NCBI GenBank assembly: GCA_035457705.1
Contig: DATIBD010000114.1
Coordinates: 110,363-174,362 of the forward strand
Length of the DNA stretch: 64,000 nt
Origin: DASPGQ01 sp035457705
GTDB taxonomy: Bacteria; Acidobacteriota; Vicinamibacteria; Marinacidobacterales; SMYC01
Direction: 5' to 3'
Every line of letters begins with the position of its first letter. Position 1 is the stretch's first letter. This document shows, piece after piece, positions 32,359 to 40,160 of this stretch. Under the pieces are notes generated by a model, which was given only the letters and a program-made list of their open reading frames with translations, had not been told where the DNA came from and did no database searches. Both the position numbers and the translations under genes were made by a program.

Positions 32359-34248
32359 ATGAAACCGATGCTTGTGGCGCTCAGCGGCCCGGTGGCGGGC
32401 CGGAGCTTTTCACTGGAAGGAGACCGCACCAGCATCGGTCGAGAATCGGAAAACGACATCGTCATCGACACGCAGTGGGTCTCGCGCCGCCACTGCACGC
32501 TCGAGCGGAGCGCCGAAGGCTTCGTCGTTCTCGACAACGGCAGCCACAACGGAACGTTCGTGAACGGCATTCCCGTGACCGAGCGGCTACTCCGGGCCGG
32601 CGACCGGTTGACTCTCGGCGGCTCCTCGCTGCTGTTCGTCGATGGGGAAGTCGCGCCGGCGGATGGGATCCAGCTTGACGACACTCCACTCGACGCCAGG
32701 GAAACGGTGCAGCTGCGTAGTGACGAAGCGCTGTACCTGGACTCGGAGCGACTCCAGCGGTTGCCTCCGGAGGAGGATACGAAACGAGCTCTCGTGGCAA
32801 CGCTGGGAATCATCCGGCTTCTCGGCCGAGCCGATGACGAGACGCTTCCCGAGCAAATACTTGACCGTTTCTTCCAGGTCACACCTGCCGAGCGGGGTGC
32901 CATCCTGGTGGGATCGTCTCCCGACGAGATCGAATCAGCGACGTACCGCGTCAGGCACCATCGCGGAGAGCCCAAAGCGTTCCCGGTGAGCCGTTCGGCG
33001 CTCTCAAAAGTCTTCGCGGAAAAGACCGCGCTTCTGAGCAATCGGGTCTCTCAGGAGCTCAAGGGCAAGAGCCTCGTCGGTTCCGGCATATCATCGCTCG
33101 TCTGTCTCCCTCTGGTCGCAGGCGACCGAGTACTTGGTGCGATCTATCTCGATGCCCGCGATCCCGCCGGAGAGTTTCAGGAATCCCAGCTCGAGCTGCT
33201 CGTCGGGCTCTCGTCTGTCGCGGCGAACGCTCTGGCGATGTCGCAGGAGCTCGGAAAGCTCCGGGCCGAGAACCGTAGGCTCCAGACCGAGTTCGAGCTC
33301 GAGCACGACATGGTGGGAGAGAGCCCGCGGCTGAAGGCCGTGCAGAAGCTCCTCGCCCGCGCCGCGCCGACCGATGCCACAGTGCTCGTCGAAGGCGAGA
33401 GCGGCACGGGCAAGGAGCTCGCCGCACGGGCGCTCCACTGGAGCAGTCCCCGACGCAATGGGCCGTTCGTCAAGGTCGATTGCACCGGCCTCAACGAGAA
33501 TCTGTTGGCGAGCGAGCTCTTCGGTCACGAGAGGGGGGCGTTCACCGGAGCGATCCAGCAGAAGAAGGGAAAGCTAGAGCTCGCCCATGGGGGTACGGTT
33601 TTCCTCGACGAGATCGGCGAGCTTCCTCCGGCGTTGCAGGCGCAACTTCTACGGGTGCTCCAGGATCGTGAGTTCGAGCGCGTTGGCGGGACCAAGCCTA
33701 TCTCCATCGACATACGTCTCGTCGCCGCGACGAACCGCGACATCGAAGCCGAAGTAAAAAAGGGAAACTTTCGCGAGGATCTCTTCTTCCGGTTGAACGT
33801 CGTCCGAGTGAAGCTCCCACCGCTACGTGAGCGCCGGGGAGATATCGGGCTTCTCGCCCGATTCTACGCCGCTGATTTCGCCCAGCGCGTCAAACGTCCT
33901 CTGTCGGGCATTTCCCCCGATGCGCTCGCGATACTCGAACGGTACGATTGGCCGGGGAACATCAGAGAGCTCGCGAACACCATGGAAAGGGCCGTGGTGC
34001 TCGGCGCGACAGAGCAAATCGTTCCCGACGATCTTCCGGAAATGCTCCTCGAGTCGAAGACGACTCCCGGTGCAGTGCCGGCGGGTTATCACGAGGCGGT
34101 CGCGCAGAAGAAAAAAGAGCTGATCTTGGACGCGGTGTCGCGCGGCGACGGGAGCATCACCGAGGCCGCGAAACTTCTCGGGCTCCATCCCAATTATCTT
34201 CACCGCCTCATTCGGAACCTGGGCCTGCGCGATCAACTGAAAGAGTGA
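32359..34248 (+). CDS. FHA-GAF sigma54-dependent transcriptional activator
   Basis: The 629-residue regulator contains an N-terminal FHA domain (GRESENDIVIDTQWVSRRH, then NGSHNGTFVNG), which binds phosphothreonine. A GAF-like domain follows (about 150-310), then an AAA+ domain with Walker A GESGTGKE (346-353), the sigma54-contacting GAFTGA loop (393-398) and FLDEIGELP. The C-terminus is a Fis-type helix-turn-helix (GSITEAAKLLGLHPNYLHRLIRNLG). It should activate a sigma54 promoter when phosphoprotein or ligand signals act on the sensory domains. The ATG at 32359 begins the FHA strand directly. It is divergent from the ABC operon. Confidence 0.92.
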   Translation: MKPMLVALSGPVAGRSFSLEGDRTSIGRESENDIVIDTQWVSRRHCTLERSAEGFVVLDNGSHNGTFVNGIPVTERLLRAGDRLTLGGSSLLFVDGEVAPADGIQLDDTPLDARETVQLRSDEALYLDSERLQRLPPEEDTKRALVATLGIIRLLGRADDETLPEQILDRFFQVTPAERGAILVGSSPDEIESATYRVRHHRGEPKAFPVSRSALSKVFAEKTALLSNRVSQELKGKSLVGSGISSLVCLPLVAGDRVLGAIYLDARDPAGEFQESQLELLVGLSSVAANALAMSQELGKLRAENRRLQTEFELEHDMVGESPRLKAVQKLLARAAPTDATVLVEGESGTGKELAARALHWSSPRRNGPFVKVDCTGLNENLLASELFGHERGAFTGAIQQKKGKLELAHGGTVFLDEIGELPPALQAQLLRVLQDREFERVGGTKPISIDIRLVAATNRDIEAEVKKGNFREDLFFRLNVVRVKLPPLRERRGDIGLLARFYAADFAQRVKRPLSGISPDALAILERYDWPGNIRELANTMERAVVLGATEQIVPDDLPEMLLESKTTPGAVPAGYHEAVAQKKKELILDAVSRGDGSITEAAKLLGLHPNYLHRLIRNLGLRDQLKE

Positions 34249-34432
34249 AGATTTGGGAATCCTGGTGTATCAACGGGGATGAGGGGATTTGGAGTTAAAG
34301 AAACGGCTCCTTATAGCACGTAACTCAATAGCGACTGGTTCTCGGCTTCTCGTTCGCCTTCCCGACTATCTCCCTATTTCGGTTATCTCCTCTTCTCTGG
34401 AAATCCCTCGTTTAACCCCTCTTGTCTGGGGC
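34249..34432. other. Noncoding interval, nothing recognised
   Basis: These 184 bases lie between convergent gene ends and are locally richer in A and T. No stem-loop followed by T residues was convincing. Confidence 0.35.
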
Positions 34433-35524
34433 TCAACCCGGCCCGAATCGCACGACGTAAATCGGCGGAAGATGAGTCGATAGCGTCTGCCAGGATTCTC
34501 CCTGGTCCTCACTCACCCAGAGCGAGCCGGTGGTGGAGCCCATCGCCAGTAAATCGCCCGTGCCATCGACATCCAGGCCGTGCCGAAACACGACGTCGTA
34601 GGCGTGCTCCTGGGGCAAGCCTTGGCGCAGGACTTCGAAGCTCCGGCCCCCGTCTCGCGTCCGCGCCACGACGACTGCGGCGGCGACCGGCACTCGGTGC
34701 TCGTCCTTGACGAGCGGCACGAGCCACGCGGTATCAGGATCGTCCGGGTGGATGGCCGCGGCGAAGCCGAAAGACGACGGCTGAGCGTGAATCTCCTGCC
34801 AGCTCGCCCCACCGTTCTCGGAGCGAAACACCCCGTTGTGATGCTGGGCCCAAAACGTATCCTTGGCGGAGCGGCACTGGACGATTCGGTGTGGATCCTG
34901 GATCGCCGGATCTTCCCGTCGCTCGGGAGGCATGTACTCTGCATACATTCCCGTCGTGCTACACCGCCACGACGAGCCCGCGTTCTCGGTGATCCACACT
35001 CCGCCGCAGGAAACGCCGACCACGACGCGCTTGCTGTCCTCGGGATCGACGCAGATGGAGTGGATCCCGGGAACGTCGTATCCGCCTCCGAACCATTTCG
35101 CCCGATCCGGCTGCTCCCAGAGCGGCGCGTTGAGCTGCCAGGTTTCGCCGCGGTCGTCGCTTCGAAACAAACCGCCCGGTGCCGTACCCGCCCACAGCGA
35201 GCCGGGCGAATCGTCCCCCGCCGCCTCCAGACACCAAATCAACTTCAAGGCAGGTGCTCTGTCGGCTTCGTCCCCCTCGACACTTGGATACTCGGGGATG
35301 GCCACCTCCTGCCAGCTCTTGCCGGAATCCCGTGAGCGACGAAGCTTCGAGCCGAAGTGCCCCAGATCGAGCGCCGCATAAAGCACGTCATCACGACGAT
35401 CGGGAAGCACCATGGGAACGGGATCCCCGAGGAATGCGGTCTCGACGATCGTCCATTTTCCCTCGGACTCTCGCTCGAAAGCGAACAGCCCCTTTCGCGT
35501 ACCGATGTAGATTCTCTTTGCCAC
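34433..35524 (-). CDS. BNR-repeat protein (sialidase-like propeller), cytosolic
   Basis: The 363-residue protein lacks a signal peptide (MAKRIYIGTRKGLFAFERES) and consists of BNR/Asp-box blades: KLRRSRDSGKSWQEV, GLFRSDDRGETWQL, GVWITENAGSSWR, GVFRSENGGASWQEI and SLWVSEDQGESWQTL. Such proteins, often called WD40/YVTN/BNR or exo-alpha-sialidase, are repeatedly found beside small MoaD/ThiS proteins, as here. A sialidase activity is not supported because the arginine triad cannot be identified. It follows the MoaD-like gene by 3 bases. Confidence 0.8.
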   Translation of the reverse strand: MAKRIYIGTRKGLFAFERESEGKWTIVETAFLGDPVPMVLPDRRDDVLYAALDLGHFGSKLRRSRDSGKSWQEVAIPEYPSVEGDEADRAPALKLIWCLEAAGDDSPGSLWAGTAPGGLFRSDDRGETWQLNAPLWEQPDRAKWFGGGYDVPGIHSICVDPEDSKRVVVGVSCGGVWITENAGSSWRCSTTGMYAEYMPPERREDPAIQDPHRIVQCRSAKDTFWAQHHNGVFRSENGGASWQEIHAQPSSFGFAAAIHPDDPDTAWLVPLVKDEHRVPVAAAVVVARTRDGGRSFEVLRQGLPQEHAYDVVFRHGLDVDGTGDLLAMGSTTGSLWVSEDQGESWQTLSTHLPPIYVVRFGPG

Positions 35525-35527
35525 CCA

Positions 35528-35797
35528 CTACCCTCCGGAAAGGGCCTGCATGACGAAGACGTCCTGGTCGGCGCCGACCTCGTCCGTCAAACGCACGCGA
35601 TCCCGGATGAGCTCTCCGCCAACGAACACGGCGACGTGTTGTCGCAAGCGACCGTGTTCGTCGAGGATGTAGCTCCTGAGCCCCGGGTTCTCGCGAAACA
35701 CTTTCTCCAGCACCGAGGCCAGCGTTCCCGCGGAAACCTCGACCTCCGGACACTCCAGGTGGCGCTTCAGATTTGGCGTGAAGGCAACCGTTGGCAC
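35528..35797 (-). CDS. MoaD/ThiS-like ubiquitin-fold protein
   Basis: The 89-residue protein starts at GTG (35797) and has the beta-grasp pattern: VPTVAFTPNLKRHLECPEVEV, a helix AGTLASVLEKVFRENPGLRSYI and VAVFVGGELIRDRVRLTDEV. It ends in ALSGG with the exposed di-glycine typical of sulfur carriers. MoaD and ThiS carry sulfur as C-terminal thiocarboxylate for molybdopterin or thiamine synthesis. No E1-like MoeB/ThiF or MoaE gene is in the window. Coupling to a BNR protein is seen in several phyla, but the role of that pair is unknown. Confidence 0.78.
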   Translation of the reverse strand: MPTVAFTPNLKRHLECPEVEVSAGTLASVLEKVFRENPGLRSYILDEHGRLRQHVAVFVGGELIRDRVRLTDEVGADQDVFVMQALSGG

Positions 35798-35838
35798 GAG
35801 GAAAGTATCTCGATCCGCGCGAAGAGACGCAAACCTGG

Positions 35839-36678
35839 TCAAACGCGTCGATCCATCGTCGGATCGAGAGCGTCCCTGAGGCCATCCCCCAGCAAGCTGA
35901 AACTCAAGACGACGAGCGTGATGGCGAACCCGGGAGCGAAGGCGGCGACCGGAGTCGAGCGGACGAGCTCTCTTCCCTTGCTCAGCATCGCGCCCCATTC
36001 GGGATCGGGCGGCTGCACGCCCAGTCCGAGAAAGGAGAGGCCCGAGGCGATGAGGATCGCCACTCCCAGTTGGAGAGTGCTCTGCACGACGAGGGGCGTG
36101 AGCGCGTTGGGGAGCACATGACCGAGAACGATGCGGCGCACCGAAGCCCCGAGCGCCCGGATCGCCATCACGTAGTCCCGCTCGAGAATGGAAAGGGCCG
36201 AGCCTCGCACGAGGCGAGCGAAAGTAGGCACGGAGAAGACCGCCACCGCGATCACGGTATTGCGCACGCCGTTTCCCAGCACCACGACGATCGCGATCCC
36301 GAGGAGGATGCTGGGCAAGGCCAGGAGCACGTCCATCACCCGCATGATGATGGAATCGACGACGCCGCGGTAATAAGCCGCCACGAGGCCGAGCATCGTT
36401 CCCACGACGAGACCCAGCCCCACGCTCGAGAGCGCGATGAAGAGGGAGACGCGAGATCCGTAGATGAGCCGACTCAGGATGTCGCGGCCCAGGTCGTCCG
36501 TTCCCAGAAGATGCGAAGGACTGGGCCCCGCGTAGTTGTTCTCCAGATCCTGCTCCAGCGGACCGTAAGGAGAGAGCCAGGGCGCGAAGATGGCAGTGAT
36601 GCCGAAAACGAAGATGACCGCTGCGCTGAAGACGCTGGCGCGGTTGCGACGGAAACGGCGAAAAGCCTCGGAGCTCAT
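35839..36678 (-). CDS. Peptide ABC transporter permease (DppC-like)
   Basis: The 279-residue protein has six membrane helices with the DppC/OppC N-terminal soluble stretch (SEAFRRFRRNRASVFSAAVI), the LGTDDLGRDILSRLIYGSRVSL signature and the EAA-loop DYVMAIRALGASVRRIVLGHVLPN that contacts the ATPase. It pairs with the DppB-like subunit, whose stop overlaps its ATG (ATGA). The stop lies 41 bases before the MoaD-like start. ATPase genes are missing from the operon, so energy must come from subunits encoded elsewhere. Confidence 0.92.
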   Translation of the reverse strand: MSSEAFRRFRRNRASVFSAAVIFVFGITAIFAPWLSPYGPLEQDLENNYAGPSPSHLLGTDDLGRDILSRLIYGSRVSLFIALSSVGLGLVVGTMLGLVAAYYRGVVDSIIMRVMDVLLALPSILLGIAIVVVLGNGVRNTVIAVAVFSVPTFARLVRGSALSILERDYVMAIRALGASVRRIVLGHVLPNALTPLVVQSTLQLGVAILIASGLSFLGLGVQPPDPEWGAMLSKGRELVRSTPVAAFAPGFAITLVVLSFSLLGDGLRDALDPTMDRRV

Positions 36679-37601
36679 GGCGACGTCACCCGGATTCGCG
36701 GATCCACTACCGCGTAGAGAACGTCGGTAAGGCTGTTCACCACCACGAACACGCTGGCGACGAAGAGCATCGTACCCTGCACCATCGGATAATCCCTCCA
36801 GAGCACGGCGTCCACCAGAAGCCGGCCCACACCGGGAATGGCGAATACGCTCTCGACGAGAACGGTTCCCGCGAGGAGCTGTCCGAAACGCAGTCCAACG
36901 ATGCTGATGACGGGGATGAGAGCGTTCTTGAGGGCGTGGCGCAGGATGACGCTGTTCTCGCGATGCCCGCGAGCTCGCGCGGCGCGGACGTACTCCTGGC
37001 CAAGGACATCCAGCATCGCCGAGCGCGTCATTCGCGAGATGGTTCCTCCCGACTGCGCCCCGAGCGTCACGATGGGCAGCACGTAGTGCGCCGGGGTTCG
37101 AATGCCGATCGAGGGAAACCACCCGAGTGACAGCGAGAACACCAGCATCAGCATGAGGCCAAGCCAGTACGACGGAGTCGAGACCGCCAGCAGCGACAGC
37201 ACCATGACCGAGCCATCCCAGAACCGATTGTGCTTCATCGCCGCGACGATTCCGGTCAGCATTCCTCCGACGGTGGCGAGCACCGTGCCGCCCACCGCGA
37301 TTCCGAGAGTGTAGGGGAACCTGTCGAGGATCTCCTCGGCGACGGGATAGCCCGTGCGGATGGAAACTCCCAGATCGCCTCTGAGGGCATCGGCTACGAA
37401 GCTGCCGTATTGAACATGAAGGGGCCGATCGAGCCCGAGCTCTCGGCGAATCTGCTCGACGACCTCCGGACCCGCTTCCAACCCGGCAACCATGAGCGCC
37501 GGGTCGCCCGGGATCAGGTGGATCATCGAGAAGACGAAGAGGGATGTCCCCAGAAGTGCGAGAAAGGTCTCGAACAGGCGCCGTGATACGTAACGAAGCA
37601 C
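36675..37601 (-). CDS. Peptide ABC transporter permease (DppB-like)
   Basis: The 308-residue protein matches DppB/OppB: the first helix YVSRRLFETFLALLGTSLFVFSMIHLIPGDPA, the LGLDRPLHVQYGSFVADALRGDLGVS segment and the EAA loop EYVRAARARGHRENSVILRHALKN. The start is GTG at 37601, 5 bases from the stop of the substrate-binding protein. Together with DppC and the lipoprotein SBP it should import di- or oligopeptides or other related solutes. Confidence 0.92.
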   Translation of the reverse strand: MLRYVSRRLFETFLALLGTSLFVFSMIHLIPGDPALMVAGLEAGPEVVEQIRRELGLDRPLHVQYGSFVADALRGDLGVSIRTGYPVAEEILDRFPYTLGIAVGGTVLATVGGMLTGIVAAMKHNRFWDGSVMVLSLLAVSTPSYWLGLMLMLVFSLSLGWFPSIGIRTPAHYVLPIVTLGAQSGGTISRMTRSAMLDVLGQEYVRAARARGHRENSVILRHALKNALIPVISIVGLRFGQLLAGTVLVESVFAIPGVGRLLVDAVLWRDYPMVQGTMLFVASVFVVVNSLTDVLYAVVDPRIRVTSP

Positions 37602-37606
37602 GGGGG

Positions 37607-39157
37607 CTATTTGGACGAGATGCTCGCCTGTTCGAAGGTGACTAGCCCCAGAGGAGACGCGGTGAGCCCGGCCACGTTGGAGCGTGCGGCTACCACATGG
37701 TAGTTGTCGTAAAGCCAGACGGCTCCCGGATCTTCGAGATAGACGATCTCCTGCGCCCGCCGATAGAGGGCATTGCGCTCATCGGGGTCGACGGTGCGCA
37801 TGGCCTCGTGGATGACTTCATCGAACTCGGCATTCGAGTAGTACCCGTAGTTGTTCTCGTTGCGTTCCTGGGTGGCGAAAATGGGCCGAAGTCCCCAGTC
37901 GGCATCCGCGGAGGAAGCGCCAGCACCCATGATGAAAATCTCGAGCGGGCAATCCTCAGGAAGGAGCCCGCCCCAGTACTGCCGGATCGTCCCCCATTCG
38001 AGAACCTCGATCTCCGATTCGATGCCGACTGTGTCCAGCTGGTTAGCGACCGCCTGAGCGATCTCCACCCCCATGTTGTACCGGGGAGTGGTCGTTATCT
38101 TCGTTCGGAATCCATCGGGCAAACCGGCCTCGGCAAGCAGCGCTTTGGCTTTCTCGGGATCGTAGGGAATCTCGCCGAGCTCGGCTCGGCCCCGGATTCG
38201 CGGCGTGAGGGGGCCGGTCGAGGGCTCGACCATCCCCGCCATGAGGTTGTCGATGATCGCTCGGCGGTCGATCGCGTAGGAGATCGCTTGCCGTACGCGA
38301 GGATCGTTAAATGGCTCCCGCTTGCAGTGGAAGCGGAACTGCTGCGCCCCGATGCTTAGGGTCTTGATGATGGCAATGTCGGGATTTTCCTCGAGCCGTC
38401 GGAGGTCGGGAGGCGGTATATGCGTGATGACATCCACATCACCCGACTCGAGCGCAATCACCCGCGACGCCGCCTCCGTGACGGGTCGGTAGACGATCGT
38501 CTCGAGCTTCGGGCTCTCGCCGAAGTAGTCCTCGTTGCGCTCGAGGACGAGCTCGAGATCCTTCCGCCAGCGTGCCACCTTGTACGGGCCAGTGCCCGAA
38601 GTGGCCTCCGCGGAGTAACCGAAGCTCTTACCTCGCGCCTGGGCGACGGTTGGGTTCACGATCGCAGCCGATACGTGGGCCATCATGGGCTCGAACGCGC
38701 CGAAAGGATAACGAGTCACGATCCGAACGGTGAGCCCGTCCACGACCTCGACGCGATCGACGGGGGCGAAGAGATCGCGGCGGTTGTGTCCTTGCTCGGG
38801 ATCGAGCACCCGGTCGAAGTTGGCCTTCACCGCCCGCGCGTCGAAGGGCGTTCCGTCCTGGAACCGAACTCCCTCCCGCAGCTCGAACGTCCAGCTAACG
38901 TCGTCGTCGGCAACCCACCACCGCGTTGCCAGATCGGGAACGATGCGCATGTTCTCGTCATAACGGATCAGAGCGTTGTAGACCATCCAGATCACCTGGT
39001 CGGACTGGCTGTCGGTCGTATTGTGGGGATCGAGGGTCGTGGCGTCGGCCGTCGACGCGAATATGAGAGAGTTGTCCGCCCTATCCGAAGTGCACGAGAG
39101 CCACAAAAGCCCCGAGACAACGACCGCCGGGAAACGGATTCGACCCGCAGCCTTCAT
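37607..39157 (-). CDS. Peptide/solute-binding lipoprotein (SBP_bac_5)
   Basis: The 516-residue protein has a lipobox (VVVSGLLWLSC) and the SBP_bac_5 layout: ADATTLDPHNTTDSQSDQVI, LATRWWVADDDVSWTFELREGVRFQDGTPFDA, GTGPYKVARW and the closing-hinge FNDPRVRQAISYAIDRRAI. Such proteins capture peptides, nickel or opines for the permease pair that follows. The ATG at 39157 overlaps the msrB stop as ATGA, linking peptide uptake with methionine sulfoxide repair in one operon. Confidence 0.9.
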   Translation of the reverse strand: MKAAGRIRFPAVVVSGLLWLSCTSDRADNSLIFASTADATTLDPHNTTDSQSDQVIWMVYNALIRYDENMRIVPDLATRWWVADDDVSWTFELREGVRFQDGTPFDARAVKANFDRVLDPEQGHNRRDLFAPVDRVEVVDGLTVRIVTRYPFGAFEPMMAHVSAAIVNPTVAQARGKSFGYSAEATSGTGPYKVARWRKDLELVLERNEDYFGESPKLETIVYRPVTEAASRVIALESGDVDVITHIPPPDLRRLEENPDIAIIKTLSIGAQQFRFHCKREPFNDPRVRQAISYAIDRRAIIDNLMAGMVEPSTGPLTPRIRGRAELGEIPYDPEKAKALLAEAGLPDGFRTKITTTPRYNMGVEIAQAVANQLDTVGIESEIEVLEWGTIRQYWGGLLPEDCPLEIFIMGAGASSADADWGLRPIFATQERNENNYGYYSNAEFDEVIHEAMRTVDPDERNALYRRAQEIVYLEDPGAVWLYDNYHVVAARSNVAGLTASPLGLVTFEQASISSK

Positions 39158-39549
39158 TCGTCTTCGAAGGAGAGCGCGGCCGAATTGATGCAGTACCGCA
39201 GGCCGGTTGGCCGGGGACCGTCGGGGAACACATGCCCGAGATGGGCGTCGCAGCTCGCGCAAAGCACCTCGGTGCGGCGCATGCCGTAACTCTCGTCGAC
39301 TCGCGTGGCAACGGCTTCGTCGGCGACGGGCTGCGTGAAGCTCGGCCAGCCCGTTCCCGAGTCGAATTTCTCTTCCGAGCGAAAGAGCGGCTCATTGCAG
39401 CAGACGCATCGGTACGTGCCGGGATCGTGGTGATCGTAGTACTCCCCCGAGAACGCCGCCTCGGTTCCGTGCTGCCTCGTCACGTGGTACTGCTCCGGGG
39501 TCAACACTTCGCGCCATGCCTCGTCGGATTTCTTCAAGCGTTTGGTCAT
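39154..39549 (-). CDS. msrB: Peptide methionine-R-sulfoxide reductase
   Basis: The 131-residue enzyme has the structural zinc cysteines C48/C51 (CVCC) and C97/C100 (CASC), the HLGHVF motif and the catalytic Cys120 in RYCINSAAL. It reduces R-methionine sulfoxide in free or protein-bound form. No signal peptide is present, so it acts in the cytosol. It is the first gene of an operon with a peptide transporter, and may restore oxidised methionine from imported peptides. It is divergent from the arfB-like gene by 19 bases. Confidence 0.94.
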   Translation of the reverse strand: MTKRLKKSDEAWREVLTPEQYHVTRQHGTEAAFSGEYYDHHDPGTYRCVCCNEPLFRSEEKFDSGTGWPSFTQPVADEAVATRVDESYGMRRTEVLCASCDAHLGHVFPDGPRPTGLRYCINSAALSFEDE

Positions 39550-39568
39550 GGCTGTATTCTTACTACAG

Positions 39569-39985
39569 ATGATCGCCATCACTGAAACGCTGCGGATTCC
39601 CGGCAAGGAAGTGGAGCTGCGTTTCGTCCGTGCCGGAGGGCCGGGTGGCCAGCACGTGAACAAAGCTTCAACCGCCGTCCAGCTACGCTTCGACGTGGAG
39701 CACTCCGAGTCGATCTCGGAAGAGGTGCGGGCCCGGCTCAAGAAGATCGCGGGGAAGCGATTGTCCGACAACGGCGTCCTCGTGATCGAAGCCGCGCGTT
39801 TCCGTTCTCAGAAGCAGAATCGAGAGGACGCCATCGAGCGGTTCGTCTCCCTCCTGAGGCGCGCGGCCAGCAAACCCAAGAAGCGCCGACCGACGAAGCC
39901 GACCGCCCAAGCCAAGAAGCGGCGCCTCGAAGACAAACGCCGCCGGGCGAAGCTGAAACGCGAGCGAAGCGAGAGCTATTCGTAA
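39569..39985 (+). CDS. arfB: ArfB-like peptidyl-tRNA hydrolase (RF-1 domain)
   Basis: The 138-residue protein has the release-factor catalytic motif in AGGPGGQHVNKASTAVQLRFD (GGQ) and a basic C-terminal tail (KPKKRRPTKPTAQAKKRR) that in ArfB/YaeJ enters the empty mRNA channel. It rescues stalled ribosomes by hydrolysing the peptidyl-tRNA. The size and the absence of codon-recognition domains support ArfB over RF1/RF2. The ATG at 39569 was chosen since it gives the family start IAITETLRIPGKEVE. A repeat overlaps its end. Confidence 0.9.
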   Translation: MIAITETLRIPGKEVELRFVRAGGPGGQHVNKASTAVQLRFDVEHSESISEEVRARLKKIAGKRLSDNGVLVIEAARFRSQKQNREDAIERFVSLLRRAASKPKKRRPTKPTAQAKKRRLEDKRRRAKLKRERSESYS

Positions 39986-40107
39986 CAAAGACGCGAAGGG
40001 GCGAAGACGCGGAGGCCCAATCCCGAAGTTTTTTCCAAGAAACAGAGAACGGACCTTCCTTTCCATCCCTTTCGTCTTCTGCGCCTCGCGCCTTTGCGTT
40101 CTTTCTG
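39984..40107. repeat. Inverted pair of CGCAAAG-type dispersed repeats (family 2)
   Basis: The left arm (39984-40015) is built of AAAGACGCGAAGG-like words. The right arm (40073-40107) is its approximate reverse complement and reads as GCGCCTCGCGCCTTTGCG. A related single copy lies at 59841-59874. Words of the form CGCAAAGACGCGAAGGCGC recur between genes in many bacterial genomes. The inverted arms would fold into a large imperfect hairpin between arfB and the PQQ dehydrogenase. Confidence 0.5.
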
Positions 40108-40160
40108 GATGCATCGCCAGAACGGACTCGATCGCCGCCCGTTCGTTTACAATCGCCGTC

